DNA from: Paraburkholderia aromaticivorans
GTDB taxonomy: Bacteria; Pseudomonadota; Gammaproteobacteria; Burkholderiales; Burkholderiaceae
Length of the DNA stretch: 64,000 nt
Direction of reading: 5' to 3'
NCBI RefSeq assembly: GCF_012689525.1
Contig: NZ_CP051516.1
Coordinates: forward strand, 2,232,001 to 2,296,000
Positions 26,480 to 36,502 of this stretch are shown here, piece after piece (the first letter of the stretch is position 1; each line of letters starts with the position of its first letter). The translations under genes were made by a program, and so were the position numbers. The notes under the pieces are model-generated. The model did not search any database. It worked only from the letters and a program-made list of their open reading frames with translations, and had not been told where the DNA came from.

Positions 26480-27255
26480 TTCGTCTTCCTTGTGCTTTTC
26501 TTCTCTTTCTGACGGTCGATGCGAAAGCGGTACTGGAAGGCATCGCCGCGGAAATAGAGGTATTCGTAGTCGATCGGCGTGCCGTCCGCGCTGTGTGTGA
26601 GACGTTCGATCCGCAGCACCGGGCTGCCTTCCTCCACGTTCAACGCTTCGACGATGTCTTCGTCGGCGAGAATCGCGTCGATGGAGACGTCGGCGTGGCC
26701 GAGCGGCACCGCGCAGTCGTTCTCCAGAATCAGAAAAATATCGCGCGTGACGAGGTCCGCATTGGCGAGGCGTTTGCCCAGTGCTTCCGGCACCCACGTG
26801 ATTTCAAGCGACACAGGTTCGCGATTGAGCAGGCGCACCCGATGGATCTCGGCCACTTTCGCGCCCTCGGGCAACGCGAGGCGCTGAGCGATCTGGGCGG
26901 TCGCCGGAATGAAACGGATGTGCTTGAGCTGGTTGACGATTTCATAGCCCATCGACGACATCGCTTCGGCGAAGCCTTGCAGCGCGCTGACGTTCTGAAA
27001 GGCTTTCGGCTTGGAAACGAAGGTGCCTTTGCCGTGCAGCTTGAAAACGAGGCCTTCCTTCTGCAGATCGCCGAGGGCTTGCCGCACGGTGATGCGGCTG
27101 ACGTCGAACATCGCGCACAGATCGTTTTCGGATGGCATCTGCGAATGGGCCGCATACGTGCCGTTGAGAATGCGCGCGCGCAACTCCGTCTTGATCTGCT
27201 CGTAGAGCGGGGGAGCGGCGAGCGGCAGCACGTTGGCGGGGTCGGGTTTCGTCAT
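26476..27255 (-). CDS. GntR/HutC-family transcriptional regulator
   Basis: First gene of the minus-strand operon; 259 residues. The N-terminal winged-helix domain (about 17-80) carries PSENDLCAMFDVSRITVRQA and a KLHGKGTFVS wing. The rest (about 95-240) is a UTRA ligand-binding domain, with EIHRVRLLNREPVSLE and IDYEYLYFRGDAFQYRF segments. Its stop overlaps the flavoprotein start, so it is co-transcribed and probably autoregulates the operon through the palindrome at 27275-27290. Ligands of this subfamily are small metabolites; here an organosulfur compound or its product is inferred. Confidence 0.9.
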   Translation of the reverse strand: MTKPDPANVLPLAAPPLYEQIKTELRARILNGTYAAHSQMPSENDLCAMFDVSRITVRQALGDLQKEGLVFKLHGKGTFVSKPKAFQNVSALQGFAEAMSSMGYEIVNQLKHIRFIPATAQIAQRLALPEGAKVAEIHRVRLLNREPVSLEITWVPEALGKRLANADLVTRDIFLILENDCAVPLGHADVSIDAILADEDIVEALNVEEGSPVLRIERLTHSADGTPIDYEYLYFRGDAFQYRFRIDRQKEKKSTRKTK

Positions 27256-27274
27256 GGTTCGTGGGGTTGTCTGT

Positions 27275-27290
27275 ACTTGTTATGACAAGT
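27275..27290. promoter_or_regulatory. candidate GntR operator
   Basis: Perfect inverted repeat ACTTGT-TATG-ACAAGT, 20 bases upstream of the GntR gene start. GntR/HutC-type regulators bind short TTGT...ACAA palindromes of this kind. It may also affect the divergent monooxygenase gene, whose start lies 232 bases away. Binding is inferred. Confidence 0.6.
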
Positions 27291-27521
27291 TGAATCACAG
27301 TCTAGTGACGGAGTCCCGCCGGGCGAACGAAGATTTTGTGCTTTGTATTTCTGCGGGGACGCATTTGGGATGCGTAACACTGGCGCAAATCCGCGCACAG
27401 TGGCGGCCGGCGCGTCGCACCGAGTGCGCCGGGAGCGGGTATCGGCGAGCGAGGCGGCGGCAAGCAGCCGCGGCGAAGCGCGATTAAACTGGCGCGACCT
27501 ATTCGCGATGGAGAGCGGCAC

Positions 27522-28844
27522 ATGTCACGTCAGCTTCGCCTCGGCGCCTTCATGCGTCCCACGACGATCCACACCGGTGCATGGCGCTATCCCGGCGCCT
27601 ATCCGGACGCCAACTTCAATTTCGGGCATCTGAAGCGTTTCGCGCAGACGCTCGAACGCGGCCGCTTCGACGCGTTCTTCATGGCCGACCATCTCGCGGT
27701 GCTTAATATGCCGCTGGATGCGCTCAAACATAGTCACACGGTCACTTCGTTCGAGCCGCTGACGTTGTTGCCCGCGCTGGCGGCGGTGACCGAAAGGCTA
27801 GGGCTGGTCGCCACGGCGTCCACAACGTTCGACGCGCCGTATCACGTCGCCCGGCGTTTCGCCTCGCTCGACCACATCAGCGGCGGACGCGCCGGCTGGA
27901 ATCTCGTGACGACATCGAACCCGGACGCCGCGCTCAATTTCGGTCTCGACGAGCATGTCGAGCACGACGAACGCTATCGGCGTGCGCGCGAGTTCTTCGA
28001 TGTGGTCACCGGCCTCTGGGACAGTTGGGCCGACGACGCCTTTATCCGCGAGACGGCAACCGGCACATTCTTCGATCCGCAGAAATTGCATGTGCTGAAC
28101 TACAAGAGCGAGAACTTCTCGGTGCGCGGGCCGTTGAATATCGCGCGCCCGGTTCAGGGCTGGCCCGTCATCGTGCAGGCGGGTTCATCCGAAGCGGGAC
28201 GGCAGATCGCGGCCGAAACCGCCGAGGTGGTGTTCACCGCGCAAAGCAACCTGGCCGACGGAAAGCGCTTCTATGCGGACGTAAAAGGCCGCATGGAGAA
28301 ACTCGGGCGGCAACGCGACCATATGAAAATCTTGCCGGCTGCCTTTGTCGTGGTCGGCGATACGCTGGACGAGGCGCGCGAAACGCGCGCGCGGCTCGAC
28401 ACGTTCGTTCACTACGAGAGCGGCCTTGCTTCATTGTCGATTGCATTGGGGCACGACGTGTCCGGCTTCGATCCAGACGGCCCGCTGCCCGAGATTCCCG
28501 AGACCAATGCGAGCCGTACGGCGCGGCAAAGGGTGGTCGAATGGGCGCAGCGTGATGGGCTGACGATTCGTCAACTCGCGCAGCGCATTGGCGGCTATTC
28601 GGGACTGGAGATGGTCGGCACGGCGGCGATGATCGCGGATCAGATGGAGCAGTGGCTGGTGGAGGAGGGCTCGGACGGGTTCAATGTGATGTTCTCGCAT
28701 CTTCCTGCTGGCCTCGATGACTTCGTCGATAAAGTCATTCCGGAGTTGCAGAATCGGGGGCTGTTCCGGCGCGAGTATGAAGGCGCGACGCTGCGCGAGA
28801 ATCTTGGTTTGCCACGGCCAGAGAATCGCTTTTTCCCTGCCTGA
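27522..28844 (+). CDS. LLM class flavin-dependent monooxygenase (NtaA/SnaA/DszA type)
   Basis: A 440-residue FMNH2-dependent oxygenase in the same subgroup as the protein at 18480. Shared landmarks are RLGAFMRPTTIHTGAWR at the start, FDAFFMADH, the TFDAPYHVARRFASLDHIS segment, GGRAGWNLVTTSN and GWPVIVQAGSSE. A weak GAGAG precedes the ATG. It is divergent from the GntR regulator and upstream of a polar amino-acid importer, so it could oxidise a compound carried by one of the nearby transporters. No flavin reductase lies beside it; one is encoded at 51548, which may or may not be the partner. Confidence 0.87.
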   Translation: MSRQLRLGAFMRPTTIHTGAWRYPGAYPDANFNFGHLKRFAQTLERGRFDAFFMADHLAVLNMPLDALKHSHTVTSFEPLTLLPALAAVTERLGLVATASTTFDAPYHVARRFASLDHISGGRAGWNLVTTSNPDAALNFGLDEHVEHDERYRRAREFFDVVTGLWDSWADDAFIRETATGTFFDPQKLHVLNYKSENFSVRGPLNIARPVQGWPVIVQAGSSEAGRQIAAETAEVVFTAQSNLADGKRFYADVKGRMEKLGRQRDHMKILPAAFVVVGDTLDEARETRARLDTFVHYESGLASLSIALGHDVSGFDPDGPLPEIPETNASRTARQRVVEWAQRDGLTIRQLAQRIGGYSGLEMVGTAAMIADQMEQWLVEEGSDGFNVMFSHLPAGLDDFVDKVIPELQNRGLFRREYEGATLRENLGLPRPENRFFPA

Positions 28845-29027
28845 TGTGAGCCGTTCTGGTGGACGCGGTCGTTCCAAAGCCGCGCGATATGACAACCGCC
28901 GCTTAGCACCTGAGAATTGCTTCGTTTGTTCTGCGCGGGAGCGTTGGTAGAGTGAGTGGCTTACGCTCAGGAGCAACGTCGATCGACGTCTTGCGCGGAC
29001 CATCAAGAACAACAGGAAACCACCGCT

Positions 29028-29846
29028 ATGAATTTCAGAGTGCTTGGGGCAGTGATTGCCGGAAGTCTGCTCGTCATGTCCACGGCCGCGCACGCGGATC
29101 GCCTCGACGACATCAAGAAAGCGGGCGTGCTGCGCGTTGCCGCGTTCGACAGCAATCCGCCGTTCGGCTTTGTCGATCCGAAGAACAACCAGATCGTCGG
29201 GCTCGACATCGACTATGCGCGAGCGCTCGCGACCCGGCTCGGCGTCAAGCTCGATATCCAGCCGACTAATCCGGCCAACCGCATCGCCTTCCTGAAATCG
29301 GGCAAGGTGGATCTGGTGTTCGCCAACTTCACGATCACGGACGATCGCAAGAACGAGGTGGATTTCAGCACCCCGTATTTTGCGTCCGGCACGCAGTTCA
29401 TCGCGAAGAAGGGCGCGCTCACCTCGCCGCAGCAGTTGAACAGTTTGCGGATCGGCGCGGACAAAGGCACGACCAACGAGCAGCAGGTGCGTGCGCAATT
29501 CCCGGGCGCCACGATCGTCGCTTATGACGACACGCCGTTTGCATTCGCCGCGCTGCGCACGGGCAACGTGCAGGCGATCACGCAAGACGGACCGAAGCTC
29601 GTCGCGTTGCTGGCGAAAGTGCCGGACAAGGCGAACTACGAGATCCCGCCGTTTACGATCTCCAACGACTATGAAGGCGTGGGTGTGCCGAAGGGCGAGA
29701 CGCGACTGCTGAATGTGGTCAATGAAACGTTGAAGGATCTCGAGGCCAAAGGCACGGCCGGCAAGATCTACGACACCTGGTTCGGCCCGACAAGCGCCGC
29801 GCCGCTGCCGCGTTTGTTCAAGATCGGCGACCCGCAAAAGAGCTGA
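29028..29846 (+). CDS. amino-acid ABC transporter substrate-binding protein
   Basis: Periplasmic binding protein of the polar amino-acid family (SBP_bac_3), 272 residues. It has a Sec signal peptide ending AAHA, then ADRLDDIKKAGVLRVA, GFVDPKNNQIVGLDIDYARA and the FTITDDRKNEVDFSTPYF segment typical of FliY/GlnH-like proteins. An ACAGGAA lies upstream of the ATG. The permease genes follow after a hairpin. Cystine or another sulfur amino acid would fit the surroundings, but specificity cannot be read. Confidence 0.9.
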   Translation: MNFRVLGAVIAGSLLVMSTAAHADRLDDIKKAGVLRVAAFDSNPPFGFVDPKNNQIVGLDIDYARALATRLGVKLDIQPTNPANRIAFLKSGKVDLVFANFTITDDRKNEVDFSTPYFASGTQFIAKKGALTSPQQLNSLRIGADKGTTNEQQVRAQFPGATIVAYDDTPFAFAALRTGNVQAITQDGPKLVALLAKVPDKANYEIPPFTISNDYEGVGVPKGETRLLNVVNETLKDLEAKGTAGKIYDTWFGPTSAAPLPRLFKIGDPQKS

Positions 29847-29873
29847 CGCACCTTACTTCTCAGCCGCCTGAAT

Positions 29874-29911
29874 ACGGCCCGGTCATGACTCGAAAAGAGC
29901 GGCCGGGCCGT
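29874..29911 (+). terminator. hairpin between binding-protein and permease genes
   Basis: Inverted repeat ACGGCCCGG / CCGGGCCGT (9 bp) with a 20-base loop, followed by CTTGTTG. Such internal hairpins often cause partial termination so that binding protein is made in excess over permease. This role is inferred. Confidence 0.6.
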
Positions 29912-29940
29912 CTTGTTGATACAGCACCGAGCTTTTCCGA

Positions 29941-30681
29941 ATGCATTTCATGACTCTCTGGCCGGAGACCCGCTATCTCGGCTGGCTCGCACACGGCTTT
30001 GTCATCACCCTGATCCTGTCAGCGTGCGTGAGCGTATGCGCCACGCTGCTCGGCTTCGGGTTGGCGATGGCTCATATCGCCCAACATCGCACGGTCGCTG
30101 CGGCGGCAAGGCTCTACGTGCTTGTGTTTCGCAATTCGCCGCTGCTGGTGCAGTTGCTTTTCTGGTACTTCGGCGCGGCGACGCTGTTGCCAGAGCACTG
30201 GATGACATGGCTGAACGCGCCGCATCTATTGAGCGCCGGGCCGCTTGTTTTGCGCTGGCCGAGTTTCGAACTGTTCGCCGGCTGGCTCGGCTTGACCTGC
30301 TATAGCACCGCTTTTATCGCTGAAGAGTTTCGCGCCGGCATCCGCGGCGTGGGCATCGCGCAATACCAGGCGGGCGCCGCTTTGGGCATGACGCGTTACG
30401 CGACCCTGCGTCACGTGATTTTGCCGCAAGCGCTGCGCATCGCCACACGGCCGCTCGCGGGGCAATACATGAATATCGTGAAGAACTCGTCGCTGACGAT
30501 GGCGATCGGCGTGGCCGAGCTGTCGTATATGTCGCGTCAGGTCGACACGGAGAGCTTCCGGACCTTTCAGGCCTTCGGCACGGCAACCGTGCTGTACGTC
30601 GTCACTATCGCGTTGATCGAAACGGCGTTGGTGATCTGGCAACGCACAGGTGTGCGTGCGTTGCAAAGGGGGCATGCATGA
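29941..30681 (+). CDS. amino-acid ABC transporter permease
   Basis: First permease subunit of the polar amino-acid importer (HisM/GlnP family), 246 residues with five or so membrane segments. The family signature region is clear: AYIAEEFRAGIRGVGIAQYQ-type sequence (read here as IAEEFRAGIRGVGIAQYQAG), GMTRYATLRHVILPQALRIA, and VKNSSLTMAIGVAEL. A second ATG nine bases downstream is possible. The next permease gene overlaps by four bases, so the two probably form a heterodimeric channel. Confidence 0.9.
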   Translation: MHFMTLWPETRYLGWLAHGFVITLILSACVSVCATLLGFGLAMAHIAQHRTVAAAARLYVLVFRNSPLLVQLLFWYFGAATLLPEHWMTWLNAPHLLSAGPLVLRWPSFELFAGWLGLTCYSTAFIAEEFRAGIRGVGIAQYQAGAALGMTRYATLRHVILPQALRIATRPLAGQYMNIVKNSSLTMAIGVAELSYMSRQVDTESFRTFQAFGTATVLYVVTIALIETALVIWQRTGVRALQRGHA

Positions 30682-31430
30682 GCGCGCTCGAATGGCTGCC
30701 GACGCTGCGTTATCTGCTGCTCGGTGCGTTCCCGAATGGGCCGCTGGGTGGCGCGGCGTTGACTGTCGTGCTGTCGGTGGTGTCGGCGTTGCTGTCCGCT
30801 GCGGTAGGTTTGGCGGGCGGCGTGGCGCTCTCGATGACGCGCGGCGCGGTGCATCTGCTTCTGCTCGGAATCGTCGCGTTTTTCCGGGCGATTCCAGTGC
30901 TGATGCTGATTTTCTGGACGTTCTTCCTGATGCCGATTCTGCTGCACATCGATGTGCCGGGTCTGGTGGCGGTGGTGTGCGCGCTGTCGTTGATCGGTGG
31001 CGCGTATCTGTCGCATTCAGTGCACGCGGGCATCGTCTCGATCGGAGCGGGCCAGCAGAACGCGGCGCTGTCGCTCGGGCTTACGCGCTGGCAGGCGCTG
31101 CGTTACGTGGTGCTGCCGCAGGCGGTACGCGTGATGATGCCGTCGTTCGTCAATCAATGGGTGTCGCTCATCAAAGACACCTCGCTTGCCTATATCGTCG
31201 GGGTGCCGGAATTCACCTTTCTCGCCAATCAGGTCAACAGCCGGCTGATGATTTACCCCGCGCAGATTTTCGTGTTCGTCGGGATCGTGTATCTGGTTTT
31301 GTGCTCAGCGCTGCAATGGATTGCGTCTCGCGTGTTGTTGCGTGCACGGCCGGCACGCGCCACGGACATCGATACGGAAACGGCAACCGGCACGGCGCGT
31401 GGCAATGAACATGGCGTGGCGATGCCATGA
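30678..31430 (+). CDS. amino-acid ABC transporter permease
   Basis: Second permease subunit of the same importer, 250 residues. It carries the HisM/GlnP pattern: AYLSHSVHAGIVSIGAGQQN, GLTRWQALRYVVLPQAVRVM and IKDTSLAYIVGVPEF. Its start overlaps the previous stop (ATGA). The C-terminal tail is extended and Thr/Ala/Arg-rich. No ATPase gene of the amino-acid (GlnQ/HisP) type follows; the next gene is convergent and encodes a sulfonate-type ATPase. The importer must borrow an ATPase encoded elsewhere. Confidence 0.9.
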   Translation: MSALEWLPTLRYLLLGAFPNGPLGGAALTVVLSVVSALLSAAVGLAGGVALSMTRGAVHLLLLGIVAFFRAIPVLMLIFWTFFLMPILLHIDVPGLVAVVCALSLIGGAYLSHSVHAGIVSIGAGQQNAALSLGLTRWQALRYVVLPQAVRVMMPSFVNQWVSLIKDTSLAYIVGVPEFTFLANQVNSRLMIYPAQIFVFVGIVYLVLCSALQWIASRVLLRARPARATDIDTETATGTARGNEHGVAMP

Positions 31431-31490
31431 CGCGATGAGTTTGCGCGTCGGACGTGGCCAGTCGATGTGACTCACGCCAGCGCGGGACTT

Positions 31491-32264
31491 TTAGTGCTGC
31501 CCGACGGTCCCGTTCAATCCGTCGAGCAACTCCGCTCGCATTTCCGCCAGCGACAGGTCGCGCCGGTCGCGCGGCCTCGGCGCGTCGATGGCGATGTCGC
31601 GCACGACGCGCCCCGCGCCTGTGCCATGCGGCGGCGCAAGCAGCAGCACGCGGTCCGACAGATAAAGCGCTTCGTCGAGGTCGTGCGTGACGAGCAGGGC
31701 TGCGGTGCCGTGTGAACGTGTGAGCGCCAGCAGCAGGTCCTGGAGACGCATACGGGTCATCGCATCGACGGCGCTGAACGGCTCGTCCAGCAACAACAGG
31801 TCGGGTCTGGAGAAAAGCCCGCGCACCAGGGCGACGCGCTGCGCCATGCCGCCGGATAGCTGCTTGGGCAACGCGTCTCGCACATTGGCGAGGCCGACTT
31901 CGCCAAGCAGTTCGGTGACGCGCGGATCGCTGCCACGCCGCGGTCCTGCTGCGAACGCGACATTGTCGGCGACTGAAAGCCAGGGCAGAAGACGCGGTTC
32001 CTGGAAGATCACACCCAATCGCGACGACGGGCCATGTTGTGGCACGCCGTCCAGCCGTATCTCGCCGTCGAAGTCCCGGTCGAGACCCGCGATCGCGCGC
32101 AACAGCGTGCTCTTTCCACAACCGCTCGGTCCGACGAGGCTGACGATCTCGCCGCGCCCGATTTCGAAGCGCACGCGGTCGAGCACCGCGCGTCCGTCGT
32201 ATTGTTTGCTGACGGCGCGGACGTCGAGAAGAGGACGGGAAACGGGAAGGGAAACGGTCGACAT
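31491..32264 (-). CDS. ABC transporter ATP-binding protein, SsuB type
   Basis: ATPase of a fourth sulfonate-type importer, 257 residues. It has Walker A GPSGCGKST near 43-51, Q-loop FQEP, signature LSGGMAQR, Walker B LLLLDEP with SAVDAMTR D-loop, and switch histidine VTHD. It lies nine bases after the permease gene on the minus strand and is the last gene of a binding protein-permease-ATPase operon. The helical domain between Q-loop and signature is short (GPRRGSDPRVTELL), but nothing essential is missing. Confidence 0.92.
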   Translation of the reverse strand: MSTVSLPVSRPLLDVRAVSKQYDGRAVLDRVRFEIGRGEIVSLVGPSGCGKSTLLRAIAGLDRDFDGEIRLDGVPQHGPSSRLGVIFQEPRLLPWLSVADNVAFAAGPRRGSDPRVTELLGEVGLANVRDALPKQLSGGMAQRVALVRGLFSRPDLLLLDEPFSAVDAMTRMRLQDLLLALTRSHGTAALLVTHDLDEALYLSDRVLLLAPPHGTGAGRVVRDIAIDAPRPRDRRDLSLAEMRAELLDGLNGTVGQH

Positions 32265-32273
32265 GGACGAGTG

Positions 32274-33137
32274 CTACACGATTCTTCGAGAGGGTTGGCG
32301 TTCGGCAGCGGAGTCGCGCCACGACAGCGTATGCGTCTCGATCGACTTGAGGACGCTGTCGCTCAACTTGCCGAGCAACGCGAGCAACAGGATCGCGCCG
32401 AACACAATGTCGGGGCGTCCCGTTTCGCGTCCGTCGCTCAGCAGATAGCCAAGGCCGCGAGTCGCTGCGATCAATTCCGCCGCCACCATGAACATCCACG
32501 CAAGACTGAGTCCCGTGCGCAAGCCGGTAAAGATTTGCGGCAGCGACGCGGGAAAAAGAATGCGAGTGAACAGCGCGCGTTGATTGAGCCGATTGACCTC
32601 ACCGAGTTCGATCAGCTTTCGGTCGACATCGCGAATCCCCGCGACGACACTCAATTGCACTGGAAAAAAGGCACCAATCGCGATGAGCGTGATTTTCGGC
32701 GCTTCGTCGATGCCCATCCACAGCAGCAGGATCGGCACCCACGCAAGCGACGGAATCGCACGCAACGCCTGGCAGGCCGGATCGAGCAACGCGTCGATGC
32801 GCCGGCTCAGTCCCATCGCCGCGCCGACCAGCAGCGCGAGCGCGGAGCCAATCCCGAAGCCCGCGAAAACGCGCAGGCAGCTCGCGCCGAGATGCCGGCC
32901 GAGCCGCGCGCCGCCCATGTCCCAGAGGGTTTGCGCAATCGAACTCGGCGCCGGTACGAGGTGCGCGGGCAATACCGACAGACGGACCAGTGCTTCGACG
33001 AACAGCAGAAAAACCAGCGGCAGCGCGATTCCCGCGACGCGCCAGGTCTTCAGAGGATCGCGTCGTGGCGGCGCTTCGCGATACTGTCGAGCGGACGAAG
33101 CGGTATCGTCGAGCGACAGTGAATCGTCGGTAGCCAT
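32274..33137 (-). CDS. ABC transporter permease, SsuC type
   Basis: Permease of the fourth importer, 287 residues. A charged N-terminal tail of about 30 residues precedes the first membrane span (VAGIALPLVFLLFVEALV). The coupling-loop region FTRILFPASLPQIFTGLRTG and the AAELIAATRGLGYLLSD segment identify the SsuC/TauC class. It lies 15 bases after the binding-protein gene. The substrate is inferred as a sulfonate or sulfate ester. Confidence 0.9.
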   Translation of the reverse strand: MATDDSLSLDDTASSARQYREAPPRRDPLKTWRVAGIALPLVFLLFVEALVRLSVLPAHLVPAPSSIAQTLWDMGGARLGRHLGASCLRVFAGFGIGSALALLVGAAMGLSRRIDALLDPACQALRAIPSLAWVPILLLWMGIDEAPKITLIAIGAFFPVQLSVVAGIRDVDRKLIELGEVNRLNQRALFTRILFPASLPQIFTGLRTGLSLAWMFMVAAELIAATRGLGYLLSDGRETGRPDIVFGAILLLALLGKLSDSVLKSIETHTLSWRDSAAERQPSRRIV

Positions 33138-33152
33138 GGTGGTGAGGTGGGC

Positions 33153-34205
33153 TTACTTGCCGGCGTCGGCCGCGATGATGGGCTGCGCGGGCTTGGCATC
33201 GATCAACGCGTCGATGACCTGATTCAGATTCGTGTCTGGTTTGACCAGTTGTTCCTGCGTGAGGATCGGTGCGGCGGCCTTGAGCGCGGCGAGTTGTTTT
33301 GCGCCCGGTTGCGGCTGGCTGAAGTCGTTGCGGCTCAACTGCAGTTTCGCCACCGGCAGCGACACCTTCGATTCCTCGGCGATGATTTTCGCGGTCTCTT
33401 CAGGATGAGCCGCGATCCACAAGCGCGCCTTTTCGTAAACCTTAAGGACATGCGCCAGCGTATCGGGATGCGCGCTGATGAAATCTTCGCGCGCGTCGAG
33501 CAGGCCCCACGTATTGAAGTCGACGTTGCGATAGAGCAGGCGCGCGCCGTCATCGATCTGCGCGGCGGCCATGTGCGGATCGAGACCGGCCCATGCGTCC
33601 ACCTGAGCGTTGGCGAGCGCGACACGGCCATCGGGATGTTGCAGATTCACGATCTCGACGTCGTCGCGCGACAGTCCGGCGGTGTGCAGCGCACGCAGCG
33701 TGAACAGAAAAGGATCGGTGCCTTTGGTGGCGGCGATCTTTTTGCCCTTCAGATCAGCGACTGTCCGGATCGGAGAGTCCTTGCGGACGACGAGCGCGGT
33801 CCATTCGGGACGCGAGAAAACATAGACGGCGCGAATCGGATTACCGTTGGCCTTGCCGAGCACGGCGGCGAGACCGGCCGTGGAGCCGATGTCGATCGCG
33901 CCGCTATTCAGGTATTCGAGCGCGCGGTTGCTGCCCAGACTCAACACCCATTTCACTTGCGTGTGATCTGCTGCCAGTTCCTGTTCAAGCCAGCCGTTAC
34001 GCTTGATGACGAGACTTTCCGGCGAATAGTACGCATAGTCGAGCTTCAACTCGGCTGGCGGAGCGGCGTGTGCCGCGCCTGGGGCGAGGCTTGTCAGTGT
34101 GGAAGCGGCAACGGCCGCGGCCAGCAGAAGACGGCGGACAAGAATCGGCGCGCGCCGCGGCGCCTGGATGATCGATAGTCGTGCTGCGCCCCGAAGAAAT
34201 GGCAT
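33153..34205 (-). CDS. ABC transporter substrate-binding protein, aliphatic sulfonate type
   Basis: Periplasmic binding protein of the fourth importer, 350 residues, and the first gene of its operon. The N-terminus is long and basic before the hydrophobic core (RRLLLAAAVAASTLTSLAP), with cleavage likely at AAHA; a later start is possible. Mature segments DYAYYSPESLVIKRNGWLE, SPIRTVADLKGKKIAATKG and DPHMAAAQID match SsuA-type proteins. Nothing is broken. The 296-base gap upstream holds its promoter. Confidence 0.88.
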   Translation of the reverse strand: MPFLRGAARLSIIQAPRRAPILVRRLLLAAAVAASTLTSLAPGAAHAAPPAELKLDYAYYSPESLVIKRNGWLEQELAADHTQVKWVLSLGSNRALEYLNSGAIDIGSTAGLAAVLGKANGNPIRAVYVFSRPEWTALVVRKDSPIRTVADLKGKKIAATKGTDPFLFTLRALHTAGLSRDDVEIVNLQHPDGRVALANAQVDAWAGLDPHMAAAQIDDGARLLYRNVDFNTWGLLDAREDFISAHPDTLAHVLKVYEKARLWIAAHPEETAKIIAEESKVSLPVAKLQLSRNDFSQPQPGAKQLAALKAAAPILTQEQLVKPDTNLNQVIDALIDAKPAQPIIAADAGK

Positions 34206-34378
34206 GGCTGGTCCTTTGCGTTGTTCCGTTATGACCGTTGAATGTACCCAGGTCGCGGTGGCAAACGAACCAATAAAAGCTCACAACCAAAGCACGTCGC
34301 GCGCTATCGCTGCGGTGACGTCGTGATGACGGCGCGTCGCGGTGTTGCAACGCTTGCGTCGGGAGCGTGAAGGAGCGC

Positions 34379-34406
34379 GGAATAGGGCGGAATAGGGCGG
34401 AATAGG
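34379..34406. repeat. short tandem repeat, 10-base unit
   Basis: Nearly three copies of GGAATAGGGC head to tail, between the binding-protein promoter and the groEL end. It is too short to suggest a function; replication slippage would explain it. Confidence 0.8.
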
Positions 34407-34445
34407 CACGGGCCAGCTCGCAGTGAAGCGAATGCCGGCCCGTGC
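34406..34445 (-). terminator. hairpin downstream of groEL
   Basis: Inverted repeat GCACGGGCC / GGCCCGTGC (9 bp) with a 22-base loop, about 60 bases past the groEL stop. On the minus strand it is followed by the TATTCC repeat rather than a clean T-run. Confidence 0.5.
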
Positions 34446-34501
34446 GTCTTGCGTTCAACCGCGCGGTATGCAACCGCGCGATGCTTCGCGGCAGACGGTC
34501 T

Positions 34502-36160
<1,659 letters not shown>

Positions 36161-36451
36161 TTATTGAGTGACGACTGCGACGACATCTTCCTCGCGCAGC
36201 ACGAGCAACTCGTTGCCGTCGACTTTGACCGACTGTCCCGCATATTTGCCGAACAGCACGCGTTCGCCGACTTTCAGATCGGGCTCGATGCGTTTGCCGT
36301 CGCTATCGCGCTTGCCCGGACCGATGGCGATCACTTCGCCCTGATCGGGTTTTTCGGCGGCGCTTTCGGGAATCACGATGCCCGAAGCGGTTTTGGTTTC
36401 CTGGTCGAGACGCTTGACGATCAAGCGGTCATGTAAGGGGCGTAGGCTCAT
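36161..36451 (-). CDS. groES: co-chaperonin GroES
   Basis: The 10-kDa lid of the GroEL chamber, 96 residues and complete. It starts [16 protein letters not shown], carries the mobile loop [20 protein letters not shown], and ends with the typical [18 protein letters not shown]. The start at 36451 gives the standard length; an upstream in-frame ATG would add 34 residues that run through the CIRCE element. It is the first gene of the groES-groEL operon. Confidence 0.97.
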   Translation of the reverse strand: MSLRPLHDRLIVKRLDQETKTASGIVIPESAAEKPDQGEVIAIGPGKRDSDGKRIEPDLKVGERVLFGKYAGQSVKVDGNELLVLREEDVVAVVTQ

Positions 36452-36475
36452 GGTTCGATTTCCGCGGTTTGAATT

Positions 36476-36502
36476 CTGGCACTCGTCGTTGGTGAGTGCT
36501 GA
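36476..36502 (-). promoter_or_regulatory. CIRCE element (HrcA operator)
   Basis: CTGGCACTC, nine-base spacer GTCGTTGGT, then GAGTGCTGA, 25 bases upstream of groES. This matches the CIRCE consensus TTAGCACTC-N9-GAGTGCTAA with exact spacing and perfect GCACTC/GAGTGC cores. The operon is therefore probably repressed by HrcA and induced by heat or misfolded protein. Confidence 0.9.
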
